A DNA stretch of 64,000 bases, taken from NCBI GenBank assembly GCA_902794155.1, contig CADBGN010000004.1, forward strand, positions 58,882 to 122,881, written 5' to 3'. Positions within the stretch are counted from its first letter, which is position 1. Each line of letters opens with the position of its first letter. A model generated the notes under the pieces. The model saw only the letters and a program-made list of their open reading frames with translations, ran no database searches and was not told where the DNA came from. This DNA comes from an uncultured Bacteroidia bacterium. Lineage in GTDB: Bacteria > Bacteroidota > Bacteroidia > Bacteroidales > F082. Shown here piece after piece: positions 35,277 through 43,321 of this stretch. A program made the position numbers and the translations under genes.

Positions 35277-36508
35277 GTTTTATGAAATCATTAGTCATAG
35301 CAGGCGGAGTGCCTCAAATTGAACTTATCAAGCAACTGAAAGCACGTGGCATAGAGACTTTGTTGGCCGACGGCAGTCCCAATGCCGTGGCCAGACCCTA
35401 TTGCGACAAGTTCTATCATGTGGACGTCTTCGATATAGAAGCCATTAAAGATATTGCTGTCACAGAAAAAGTGGATTTCCTCATCACCGTTTGTGCCGAC
35501 CAGGTGCTGCTGGTGGTGGCCAAGGTGTCGGAACTGTTGGGACTACCTTGTTATATCGGTTACGAGACTTGTAAGGATGTGTCAGACAAAATCCGCATGA
35601 AACGCATTTTCAAGGCCAACGGCATCCCGACCACAGACTATGTGGAGACCGATGCGCTTGATATGGAAGTGATAGGCAAGCTGAAATTCCCGTTGGTAGT
35701 GAAACCCGTGGATGCCTATAGCTCCAAGGGAGTGAGAAAGGCGGAAAACCTTGAGGAATTGAAGCAGTATTACGAGGAGGCCCATACCATCAGCCGCAGT
35801 GGAGGCGTAATCGTGGAGGAATTTTTTTCGGGTGAGGAAATCAGCGTGGATGCTTTTGTGGTGAATGGCAAAGCCCATGTATTGAATGTCACCAACAGTG
35901 AAAAAGTGAAAAATAAAGACAGGTTTGTCATTTTCCGAGGCCGCTATCCCGTGAAAGCCTCCGAGGCCGTGTTGAAACAGATCGATGAGATTGCCCAAAA
36001 AATTGCTGACGGCTTTGGCTTGGTGAACGCTCCCTTGTTGATTCAGTTGCTGCATCATGGCGACGAGGTGTCGGTGCTGGAGTTCTGTGCCCGCACGGGG
36101 GGCAATATGAAATACTTGCTTATCAAGTATTCCACTGGAGTAGATGTGATAGGTGCAACCATTGACATTACCCTAGGGACGAATCCCGACTTAAGCAAAA
36201 AATGCAAGAGTTACAACATTGTGGTGAACGATTTCATTTATTGCCAACCAGGTGTTTTCGACCATTTTGTGGGTTTTGAAGAGCTGGAGAAACAGGGACT
36301 GATCAACGAATTCCATCCCGTCAGAATCAAAGGAACGGAAATGCGTGGTGTGACCAGCAGCAGCGACCGCGTTGCAGGCATGAATATCGTAGCAGATTCC
36401 ATAGAGCAATACAACGAGAAACTGCATAAAATCAACGAGACGGTTAAGGTGATTGATGTTGAAGGAAAAGATATCATGCGGCATGACTTGCTACCTGATA
36501 TGATTTGA
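35273..36508 (+). CDS. ATP-grasp ligase, carbamoyl-phosphate-synthase / amino-acid-ligase type
   Basis: This 411-residue ligase differs from the other five. It has an N-terminal pre-ATP-grasp domain (SLVIAGGVPQIELIKQLKARGIETLLADGSP, read in parts), then FPLVVKPVDAYSSKGVRKA, GGVIVEEFFSGEEISVDAFV, and the metal-binding LLHHGDEVSVLEFCARTGGN. That is the biotin-carboxylase/PurK/L-amino-acid-ligase arrangement. Members join a carboxylate to an amine or to another small acceptor. It is translationally coupled to the acetyltransferase gene, so both probably modify the same sugar. GC content is visibly higher than in the genes just before it. An in-frame ATG at 35282 is an alternative start. Confidence 0.85.
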   Translation: MSFMKSLVIAGGVPQIELIKQLKARGIETLLADGSPNAVARPYCDKFYHVDVFDIEAIKDIAVTEKVDFLITVCADQVLLVVAKVSELLGLPCYIGYETCKDVSDKIRMKRIFKANGIPTTDYVETDALDMEVIGKLKFPLVVKPVDAYSSKGVRKAENLEELKQYYEEAHTISRSGGVIVEEFFSGEEISVDAFVVNGKAHVLNVTNSEKVKNKDRFVIFRGRYPVKASEAVLKQIDEIAQKIADGFGLVNAPLLIQLLHHGDEVSVLEFCARTGGNMKYLLIKYSTGVDVIGATIDITLGTNPDLSKKCKSYNIVVNDFIYCQPGVFDHFVGFEELEKQGLINEFHPVRIKGTEMRGVTSSSDRVAGMNIVADSIEQYNEKLHKINETVKVIDVEGKDIMRHDLLPDMI

Positions 36509-36532
36509 TAAAATATCATCACGAAGTTCAGC

Positions 36533-36877
36533 ATGAATAAAACGAGGAAAAAAGCTATCGCGTTTTCATTTTTGGTGGCAATGTGTGTGTTGCTGTCTGC
36601 CAATGTGTTTGCACAATCTCAGGAAAGGCCTGGTGGACTGTTTGGATATATGTCCAATACATCCACCACTGGCGGTATGATGAATCGTAGCAATGATGTG
36701 GTTGGGAGCAACCTTAATGGTCAAGGTTTTGGGGCTACCGAAGGTAACATTACCGGACAAACTTTCGGCGCACCTTTGGGCAGTGGACTATTTGTTCTGC
36801 TCGTTGCCGGTGCAGGTTATGCGACACTAAGGGCAAAGAAAAAGCAACAACAAAACAGAAAGGAAAACCAGACATGA
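36533..36877 (+). CDS. Small exported protein with C-terminal membrane anchor
   Basis: I do not recognise a family. The 114-residue product has an N-terminal signal (KKAIAFSFLVAMCVLLSANVFAQ), a Gly/Asn/Thr-rich middle (FGYMSNTSTTGGMMNRSND, NGQGFGATEGNITGQTFGAP), and a C-terminal transmembrane helix (GSGLFVLLVAGAGYATLRAK) ending in lysines. The tripartite end looks like a sorting or tail-anchor signal, and the low-complexity middle like a short surface linker. It overlaps the following lipoprotein gene by 4 bases, so the two proteins are made together. Confidence 0.7.
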   Translation: MNKTRKKAIAFSFLVAMCVLLSANVFAQSQERPGGLFGYMSNTSTTGGMMNRSNDVVGSNLNGQGFGATEGNITGQTFGAPLGSGLFVLLVAGAGYATLRAKKKQQQNRKENQT

Positions 36878-38523
36878 AAAAGCTAAGCACAATCATTGCA
36901 TTAATGGCACTGTTGGTGACCATGGCGCAATGCAAGAAGGAAGAGCAGCCCTCGCCGAGCAGTGAGGATAAAGGTGTGGCTATCACACTCAACATCAAGG
37001 GCAACAACGGTTCCCGTATGGATGTGAATACTAGTACTGGCGAAGTCGAATACGAAAATGGCGATGTGGTGTATGTGGCTAGTGGCGGCAAATATGTCGG
37101 CACATTGACCCACAATGGCACTAACTTCGGAGGTACCATCACCGACCCGACCGTGGGTGAGCCGCTTCATTTCTATTTTCTTGGTAATGTGACACCTACT
37201 GAGACACTTACACAGGGAGTCACCACTTCTTGCTCCGTGGTCATCAGTGACCAGACGGAGGAGTTGCCCGTGATAGAGTATGCGCCTTCAAACGAAACCT
37301 ATACCGGAGGCGTGACCGCTTTCACGGCCATGCTGTTGAACAAGTGCGCTTTGGTGAAGTTTGACGTGACCACCTCGTCAAATGCTGCAACTTGCATCAC
37401 AGGAATGAACAACAAGGTGACGGTGAATTTTGCTGAGAACACGCTGACTCCATCACAAGAAGGCACAGGTCTTATCAAGCTTGGTGAAGGTAGTGGCGAG
37501 AGATGGGCCATTTTATTGCCACAAGATGCTGTTGAAGAATGCGACGCTTTTTCTGAGGATGGAGCGTATACTGGCACTTGCGCTTCTATACCTGCCATCA
37601 CGGAGAATGCTTACTTGACAGCAGGCATTGAGGTAAATGTCACCATAGAGGTTAGTGCAATACCTGTTGGTGCCATCAATGGCAAGTTCACCATCAATGC
37701 CAATGGCGACCAAGTGTATTTTTCGCAAGGCAATTTGCAATACATAGGAAGTGCAGCCACCCCCTATTGGAAGTTTGCGGAGAACCAGTGGGATTATTTT
37801 GGAACATCAACTGGGCAAAATAGTAGTGACCCTAATGTTGACCGTGACCTTTTCGGTTTTGGAACAAGTGGTTGGAACAACGGCAATTATTATTACCAAC
37901 CTTACGATACCGATCAAACCAATCTTTGGGAGGAACCTTATGAATATGTTGCTGATGGCTATGGTCCCATTGCAGGGACAGATTACCATTTCGTTTATAG
38001 TTTGACTGGAACCTATGCGAATGCTGATTGGGGTGTTTACAATGCCATTTCCAACGGTGGTAATATGTCTGGCCTTTGGCGTACATTAACCTTTGATGAG
38101 TGGAGTTACTTGTTTTATGACCGTACTACACCGTCGGGTATTCGTTATGCCCATGCGGTGGTGAATGGACATAGTGGCATTGTCCTATTGCCCGACGACT
38201 GGAGTACTTCTGTGTACGAACTGAATGAAACTAATGAATTTGAGGGACAATACAATATCAATACAATTTCTTTGGAGGATTGGGTCAATATGGAGATCAA
38301 CGGAGCAGTATTTTTGCCTGTCGCTGGTAGACGAGAAGGAACTATAGTGCAAGATGTCGGATATGAGGGCAATTATTGGACTTCAACCTGTGATAGTGAG
38401 ATAGCCACGTGCATATTGTTTTGGAATTATGATAGTGAAGAAGATTATGTAGGTCCGTACATTGATCCTGGTTATTGCCATTATGGTTTTTCTGTGCGCT
38501 TGGTACAAGATATTGAACCTTAG
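36874..38523 (+). CDS. Surface lipoprotein, fimbrillin-like N-terminal part with FISUMP-like C-terminal part
   Basis: This 549-residue lipoprotein has a signal peptide ending at a lipobox Cys (LLVTMAQC). Residues about 30-265 have the fimbrillin-like beta-sandwich pattern (NIKGNNGSRMDVNTSTGEVEYENGDVVYV, read in parts), seen in Bacteroidales Mfa/FimA-type pilins and other surface lipoproteins. From about residue 275 (NGKFTINANGDQVYFSQGNLQY) to the C-terminal GFSVRLVQDI it follows a repeat type common in Bacteroidales surface proteins. It is coupled to the small membrane-anchored gene before it. It may be carried inside the locus without a role in polymer synthesis. Confidence 0.75.
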   Translation: MKKLSTIIALMALLVTMAQCKKEEQPSPSSEDKGVAITLNIKGNNGSRMDVNTSTGEVEYENGDVVYVASGGKYVGTLTHNGTNFGGTITDPTVGEPLHFYFLGNVTPTETLTQGVTTSCSVVISDQTEELPVIEYAPSNETYTGGVTAFTAMLLNKCALVKFDVTTSSNAATCITGMNNKVTVNFAENTLTPSQEGTGLIKLGEGSGERWAILLPQDAVEECDAFSEDGAYTGTCASIPAITENAYLTAGIEVNVTIEVSAIPVGAINGKFTINANGDQVYFSQGNLQYIGSAATPYWKFAENQWDYFGTSTGQNSSDPNVDRDLFGFGTSGWNNGNYYYQPYDTDQTNLWEEPYEYVADGYGPIAGTDYHFVYSLTGTYANADWGVYNAISNGGNMSGLWRTLTFDEWSYLFYDRTTPSGIRYAHAVVNGHSGIVLLPDDWSTSVYELNETNEFEGQYNINTISLEDWVNMEINGAVFLPVAGRREGTIVQDVGYEGNYWTSTCDSEIATCILFWNYDSEEDYVGPYIDPGYCHYGFSVRLVQDIEP

Positions 38524-38628
38524 CCCATCAACTCTAAACTCTCCATTGACTCTAAACACTAAACTCTAAACACTAAACAAATCTCTGACTCTAAACTCTA
38601 AACCCTAAACTCTAAACTTTATAAAGAC
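38524..38628 (+). repeat. Heptamer-like direct repeats, family D (copy 1)
   Basis: The stretch consists of tandem CTCTAAA/CACTAAA-type words (ACTCTAAACACTAAACTCT and variants). It fills the gap up to the dehydrogenase gene. Similar tracts lie at 40766-40812 and 48845-48936. Confidence 0.8.
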
Positions 38629-38650
38629 AATATTCAAACAACATAACATC

Positions 38651-39859
38651 ATGAAAATAGGTATCATTAAAGAAACAAAGACCCCGGTGGACAACCGCGT
38701 GGCACTCGCCCCCAAGCAGGTGGCAGAATTGAATAGACAATTTCCCCAACATGAAATCGTAGTACAAGCCAGCGACATCCGTGCCTTTTCGGATGACGAA
38801 TATCGCGCCGAAGGCGTGAAAGTGGTCGACAGTTTGCAAGACTGTGACATCCTTTTCGGCATCAAAGAGGCCAAGATCGAAAGCCTGATTCCGAACAAGC
38901 ATTACTTCTTCTTCGGCCATATCGCCAAGATGCAGGAATACAATCGTCCGCTGTTGCAAGCCTTCATGGAGAAGCATATCACTTTCTGCGACTATGAGTA
39001 TCTGGTCGACGACAAGGGCATCCGCGTTTGTGCCTTCGGCTGGTGGGCCGGCGTGGTGGGTGTTTACTATACATTGCGTGGCTATGGCCTGAAACACAAA
39101 CTCTATGAATTGCCTAAGCCCGATCGCCGTTTCACGCTCACTCAGTTGTTGGAATCATTGAAAGGTATTCAATTGCCGAAAATAAAGCTGTTTGTAACCG
39201 GCGCAGGCCGTGTTTCACAAGGTGCACAATATGTGTTGGATAACATTGGCGCCCAAAAGCTGACGGAAGAAGAGTATCTTTCCTGTGATTCGGTGGATCG
39301 TTTGTCCTATTGTTTTGCCGATGTGGACCGTTTGGTGAAACGCAAGGATGGCGGTGCCTTCTCGTGGAACGACTTCACACACAACGCCAAGGCATACGAA
39401 AGCGACTTTATGCGTTGGGCCAAGAAAACCGATGTGTTGGTGTGCGCCCACTTCTGGGGACCTGAAGCACCTGTGTATCTGAGCGAGGAAGATTTGCGCA
39501 ACAAGGATATGCGCATCCGCATGATTGGCGACGTGACTTGCGACATCAAGGGTAGCATTAAGTCAACAGTCCGTCCTGCCACGCATGATGATCCTTATTA
39601 TGACTACAATCCGATGACCGAGCAAGACGAACCTGCTTTCTCGTCAGCCAACAACATCTCCGTGATGGCGGTGGACACCTGCCCGAATGCCTTGGCTATG
39701 GACACCAGTGCCTATTTCGGAGAGATGCTGACCAAACATGTGTTTGAGCCTTTGCTGAGGGGCGAACATTCCGATGTGATTGATCGTTCGATGATTTTGA
39801 AAGACGGTGTTTTGACGCCAAGATTCGATTATTTGACCGATTTTGCAAAAGGCAAATAA
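38651..39859 (+). CDS. Alanine dehydrogenase / saccharopine dehydrogenase-family oxidoreductase
   Basis: The 402-residue protein begins with the AlaDH/PNT N-terminal pattern KIGIIKETKTPVDNRVALAPKQV and continues with HYFFFGHIAKMQEYN and DYEYLVDDKGIRVCAFGWWAGVVG. A Rossmann motif VTGAGRVSQGAQYVLDNIG follows at about residue 180, then MIGDVTCDIKGSIKSTVRPATHDDP (read in parts). This matches the lysine-forming saccharopine dehydrogenase branch: NAD-dependent enzymes that make or split a secondary amine between an amino acid and a keto acid. In a locus full of amide ligases and uronic acid enzymes, it could supply an opine-type amino acid, but a general amino-acid role is equally possible. Confidence 0.75.
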   Translation: MKIGIIKETKTPVDNRVALAPKQVAELNRQFPQHEIVVQASDIRAFSDDEYRAEGVKVVDSLQDCDILFGIKEAKIESLIPNKHYFFFGHIAKMQEYNRPLLQAFMEKHITFCDYEYLVDDKGIRVCAFGWWAGVVGVYYTLRGYGLKHKLYELPKPDRRFTLTQLLESLKGIQLPKIKLFVTGAGRVSQGAQYVLDNIGAQKLTEEEYLSCDSVDRLSYCFADVDRLVKRKDGGAFSWNDFTHNAKAYESDFMRWAKKTDVLVCAHFWGPEAPVYLSEEDLRNKDMRIRMIGDVTCDIKGSIKSTVRPATHDDPYYDYNPMTEQDEPAFSSANNISVMAVDTCPNALAMDTSAYFGEMLTKHVFEPLLRGEHSDVIDRSMILKDGVLTPRFDYLTDFAKGK

Positions 39860-39988
39860 AGAATGCGACAGAGACAAGATGTTACAAACAGGCACAGTTG
39901 CGCAAAGCACACTTGTATGCTGACTAATGAAAATCATTAAACTTTTGCACATTAAGAAATAAAAACACTAATTATTAGCTGCAAAAAC

Positions 39989-40777
39989 ATGAACCCTCTT
40001 CAAGAAATATTCGACGCCATTGCGGCTGAAGGCTTTTCTGCGAGGGTTGTGGCATTGATTGATAATTACATAAACGATTTACTTTATGGGAAAACAAGCT
40101 TTCCTCGATTCAATTTATCAGAGCATGCAGGACTCTGCTCGGCTGGTGCGCCTCTTATTGGGGCGTCCATCGTCGCATGCTACGCGCGAGCAAGCCTTGA
40201 AGCAAGTAGCAATGTTACAAGCTGCGAAAGAAGCCGCCCAAGCAACTGGGAAATAGACGAGCTTCAGGAGCAGCTCATCGAGCAATGGGCAAGAGAGGCC
40301 AACTTGTGGGAAAACGATTCCGAGAAGATTCTCGTTGAGGCGTTTGGACCCAAGATCGCTGAAGGTGCTGAGGCCAAGGTCTATTATCGCAGCGGCGATA
40401 CTTCTGTGGTCAAGGAGCGAGCCTCGATTTACTCGACCACGCAAAAGGCTTTGGAGGCCATCGTCCTTCACAATTGCCTTTTCCCGGAGACTACGATGCG
40501 CGTCATCGGCTTTACGCGCGACAGTGACCACATCTTCCGCATCGTCCTCACCCAGCCCTACATTAGTTGCAAACGTTTGGCTTCAAAGGATGAGATCGAT
40601 GAGCTAGCCTTCTCAAAGGGTTTCCGCGACAACAGGAACGGTGAGGGTGTGAACTACATCTCCGAGCGCATCGCCCTTGAGGACATGCACCCCGCCAACG
40701 TTTTCATCGACGATGTGACCTATAAGCCCATTTGTATTGATTGTATTGTTAAGTTTGTGAATAACTTTCAACTCTAA
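39989..40777 (+). CDS. Protein-kinase-fold protein of the polyvalent-protein type
   Basis: The C-terminal 150 residues show an atypical kinase fold: a glycine-loop equivalent AEGAEAKVYYRSG (about residue 123), the ATP-contact Lys in TSVVKERAS, a hinge near IVLTQPYISC and a catalytic-loop-like EDMHPANVFIDD followed by PICIDCIVKFV. This resembles kinase domains that I know from phage and mobile-element polyvalent proteins. The N-terminal 110 residues are unrecognised. It stands alone between the dehydrogenase and the flippase, bounded by repeats, and could phosphorylate a protein or a small molecule. Its relatives suggest arrival from a mobile element. Confidence 0.6.
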   Translation: MNPLQEIFDAIAAEGFSARVVALIDNYINDLLYGKTSFPRFNLSEHAGLCSAGAPLIGASIVACYARASLEASSNVTSCERSRPSNWEIDELQEQLIEQWAREANLWENDSEKILVEAFGPKIAEGAEAKVYYRSGDTSVVKERASIYSTTQKALEAIVLHNCLFPETTMRVIGFTRDSDHIFRIVLTQPYISCKRLASKDEIDELAFSKGFRDNRNGEGVNYISERIALEDMHPANVFIDDVTYKPICIDCIVKFVNNFQL

Positions 40778-40936
40778 ACTTTCAACTGACTCTAAACTCT
40801 AAACTTTAAATAAACACACGTGACAACAGCTGCTTCTGGCCTCTAGCCTCCAGCTTCTGGCAGCTTACTGAAAAGCTTGAGAGCTTCATTCTATCATTGA
40901 GCAGCCAATAGCCAGTGGCCAGCAGCCAATAGCCAA
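40766..40936 (+). repeat. Family D direct repeats followed by family B palindrome (copy 5)
   Basis: 40766-40812 carries TCTAAACTTTCAACTGACTC-type words that overlap the end of the kinase-like gene. From 40828 the family B left arm (GCTTCTGGCCTCTAGCC, CCAGCTTCTGGCAGC) pairs with the right arm at 40901-40936 (GCAGCCAATAGCC, AGTGGCCAGCAGCC). With the following 66 A/C-rich bases this makes up the gap before the flippase gene; no gene is seen in it. Confidence 0.75.
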
Positions 40937-41002
40937 ATCCATAGTCAAAAAACTCCCATATCAACACAATATATCATCCAATTTTGAACCCCTAACTAAA
41001 TC

Positions 41003-42478
41003 ATGGCAAAAAGCTTAAAACATAAAGCCGCCTCTAGTATGGTGTGGATGGCCGTTCAGAAATACTCGACAATGTTCATTCAGTTCATTTCGGGTATTAT
41101 TTTGGCCCGTCTGCTCACGCCTTACGATTATGGTTGCATAGGTATGTTAGCAATCTTTATGGTGTTGGCGGATGTTGTTATTGATGGCGGTTTTGGATCC
41201 GCATTGATTCAGAAAAAACGACCCACACAAGAAGATTATTCCACTATTTTTTTCTGGAATATGTTTGTGGCAATTGTACTTTATGCGATACTATTTGTAT
41301 CTGCTCCTGCCATTGCACGCTTCTACAACATTCCATTACTTAGCAAAGTTCTTCGGGTGCAGGGTGTGGTTTTGTTTACCTATTCATTTAATATAGTACA
41401 GCATAATCAGTTGAGAAAACAATTGAGGTTTAAAGTGTTGTCTATCATTTCGGTAGTTTCAGCCATTATCTCTTTGGGAGTGACCATAATTATGGCATAT
41501 AAAGGGTTTGGTGTTTGGGCTTTGGTGGCACAACATATTCTTCTTTCTGCTATTCCGTCTGTTGCATATTGGTTTGTTGTTAAGTGGAGACCTATATTGG
41601 TTTTTTCCTGGAATTCATTTAAAGAGTTGTTTGGTTTTGGCTTTTATATGTTCCTAACCAATCTACTTAATCAATTTAGTGGTCAGCTGCAAGGCTTGTT
41701 GATTGGTAAGTTTTATAATGCATCAACCATGGGCTATTATTCCAAGGCACAAAGGACGGAGTCTTTAGCTTCACAAAGCATTTCCACTGTGATGACCCAG
41801 GTGACCTTCCCTTTATATGCCGAAATGCAAGATAATAAAAAGGCAATGGCAAATGCCATTAAAAGAATTACAATGACACTCTCTTATTTTTCTTTTCCTC
41901 TATTGTTTATCTTGTTGTTGTTGGCTAAACCAATGTTCATCCTTCTTTATTCCGAAAGATGGTTGCATAGCGTTCCTTATTTTCAGGTGCTTTGTATAGC
42001 TGGACTTGCGGGCTGTTTGCAAGCGGTGAACCTTCAATCCATCTCTGCTATTGGAAAAAGTAAAACCATGTTTATATGGACTGTAATTAAACGTTGTGTT
42101 GGAATTGGTGCTGTGGTTTTGGGTTTGGTGTTTTTTGGCATGAAAGGATTGTTGGCAGGCGTGGTGTTTAATTATTGGTTCTCTTATTTTATCAATATCA
42201 GTTTGGTATCGAAACACATCGGCTATAAATGGTATCAACAAATCAAGGATCTTCTTCCAGTTGGGCTAGTCTCTTTGGCGATAGCTGCTATTTGTTATGC
42301 TATTGGGTACTTCCTACATCTTGAAATGTACACAGAAGGAGCGATTGTCTTGGCTGTCTATTTGATTCTTTATATTGGATGGTCTGTTGTGTTTAAGCCA
42401 GAAGCGTATAAGTATTTCTTGAGCGTCATACCTAATAAATTTAAGTTTCTTAGAAAAAGAAAACAATCGACAAAATAA
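41003..42478 (+). CDS. Wzx-like lipid-linked oligosaccharide flippase (MOP superfamily, PST family)
   Basis: The 491-residue protein starts SLKHKAASSMVWMAVQKYSTM and has about twelve to fourteen hydrophobic helices, with the family motifs GIILARLLTPYDYGCIGML, VIDGGFGSALIQKKRPTQEDYST (read in parts) and LNQFSGQLQGLLIGKFYNASTMGYYSKAQR (read in parts). PST-type Wzx proteins move undecaprenyl-linked repeat units across the inner membrane. It pairs functionally with the initiating transferase at 32767 and the Wzy-like polymerase at 33379, so the locus follows the Wzx/Wzy route. It is the first gene of the second AT-rich block. Confidence 0.94.
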   Translation: MAKSLKHKAASSMVWMAVQKYSTMFIQFISGIILARLLTPYDYGCIGMLAIFMVLADVVIDGGFGSALIQKKRPTQEDYSTIFFWNMFVAIVLYAILFVSAPAIARFYNIPLLSKVLRVQGVVLFTYSFNIVQHNQLRKQLRFKVLSIISVVSAIISLGVTIIMAYKGFGVWALVAQHILLSAIPSVAYWFVVKWRPILVFSWNSFKELFGFGFYMFLTNLLNQFSGQLQGLLIGKFYNASTMGYYSKAQRTESLASQSISTVMTQVTFPLYAEMQDNKKAMANAIKRITMTLSYFSFPLLFILLLLAKPMFILLYSERWLHSVPYFQVLCIAGLAGCLQAVNLQSISAIGKSKTMFIWTVIKRCVGIGAVVLGLVFFGMKGLLAGVVFNYWFSYFINISLVSKHIGYKWYQQIKDLLPVGLVSLAIAAICYAIGYFLHLEMYTEGAIVLAVYLILYIGWSVVFKPEAYKYFLSVIPNKFKFLRKRKQSTK

Positions 42479-42486
42479 GCAGTTAT

Positions 42487-43281
42487 ATGGTTAAGGTTAT
42501 TTTAAATGCAGATGATTTTGGCAAGAGCGTGGAACGAAATCGTGCCATTGACGATTCTTTTAAGCAAGGTTTGATTTGTTCTGCTGGGTTAATTGTAACT
42601 GGGAAACATCTCAAAGAGGCAGTTGATTATATGAAAAAGGGAGGTTATAGTGAAAAAATCCACGTTCATTTTAATCTATCCACCAATCTGTTACATGAAG
42701 ATTCAGATGACATCCCTTTGACGGAAGCCATGAGAAAAGACCCCACGTTCAGTAAGAACGGGAAATTCATTCCATATAAAGGTTTGCCACGCAATCCAAA
42801 AACTGTTTTTAAGTGGAAATTGGTTTATAATGAATTGGTTGCGCAATACAACAAATTCATTGAAGTGACGGAAGGGAAAGGAGACTACAAGCATGTTGAT
42901 TTCCATCTATGGTATAATCTTTCTTGGCCGTCTTCAATTGCATTGAATAAGTTTACCAGAAAATATAAGATAGAGTCTGTGCGATACATAGGACTACATC
43001 AAAAGGCATTTAAATATAGGTTTTTCCGAGCTCTCAGCAGGAATCCACGTGTAAAACAATTCCCAGCTACTAACATAGATTATTTTCTTGCAAAACAAAA
43101 AACATTAAGTCAAGAAAAGGTGATAGAGTTGTATTGCCATCCCAATTATAAAGAAGACGGAACATTCCTTGATGATAGTCCCTCATATCTGAAACATGAA
43201 CGAAGACCTATGATAGACCAGATTCAAGATTTGAGAGCGACTGGAAATGTTGAGTTCATTTCTTGGGAGGATAAATTTTGA
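42487..43281 (+). CDS. YdjC/ChbG-family carbohydrate deacetylase
   Basis: This family removes N-acetyl groups from chito-oligosaccharides and related molecules (ChbG) or acts on hopanoid-linked sugars (HpnK). The metal-binding N-terminus VILNADDFGKS, the second ligand motif KIHVHFNLSTN, a third motif HVDFHLWYNL, and a final VIELYCHPNY match the family. Length 264 is typical. It starts 8 bases after the flippase stop. If it deacetylates a lipid-linked or nearly finished amino sugar, it would free an amine that an ATP-grasp ligase could acylate. Confidence 0.88.
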   Translation: MVKVILNADDFGKSVERNRAIDDSFKQGLICSAGLIVTGKHLKEAVDYMKKGGYSEKIHVHFNLSTNLLHEDSDDIPLTEAMRKDPTFSKNGKFIPYKGLPRNPKTVFKWKLVYNELVAQYNKFIEVTEGKGDYKHVDFHLWYNLSWPSSIALNKFTRKYKIESVRYIGLHQKAFKYRFFRALSRNPRVKQFPATNIDYFLAKQKTLSQEKVIELYCHPNYKEDGTFLDDSPSYLKHERRPMIDQIQDLRATGNVEFISWEDKF

Positions 43282-43321
43282 ATAAAATAACTAAAAACAC
43301 TTACAGAACAAGCGCTTGAAT

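Noticed and set aside
38524-38628. Possible CRISPR array because of repeated short words
   Set aside because: The repeats are 7-9 bases, directly joined and imperfect, with no spacers of constant length and no cas genes nearby.
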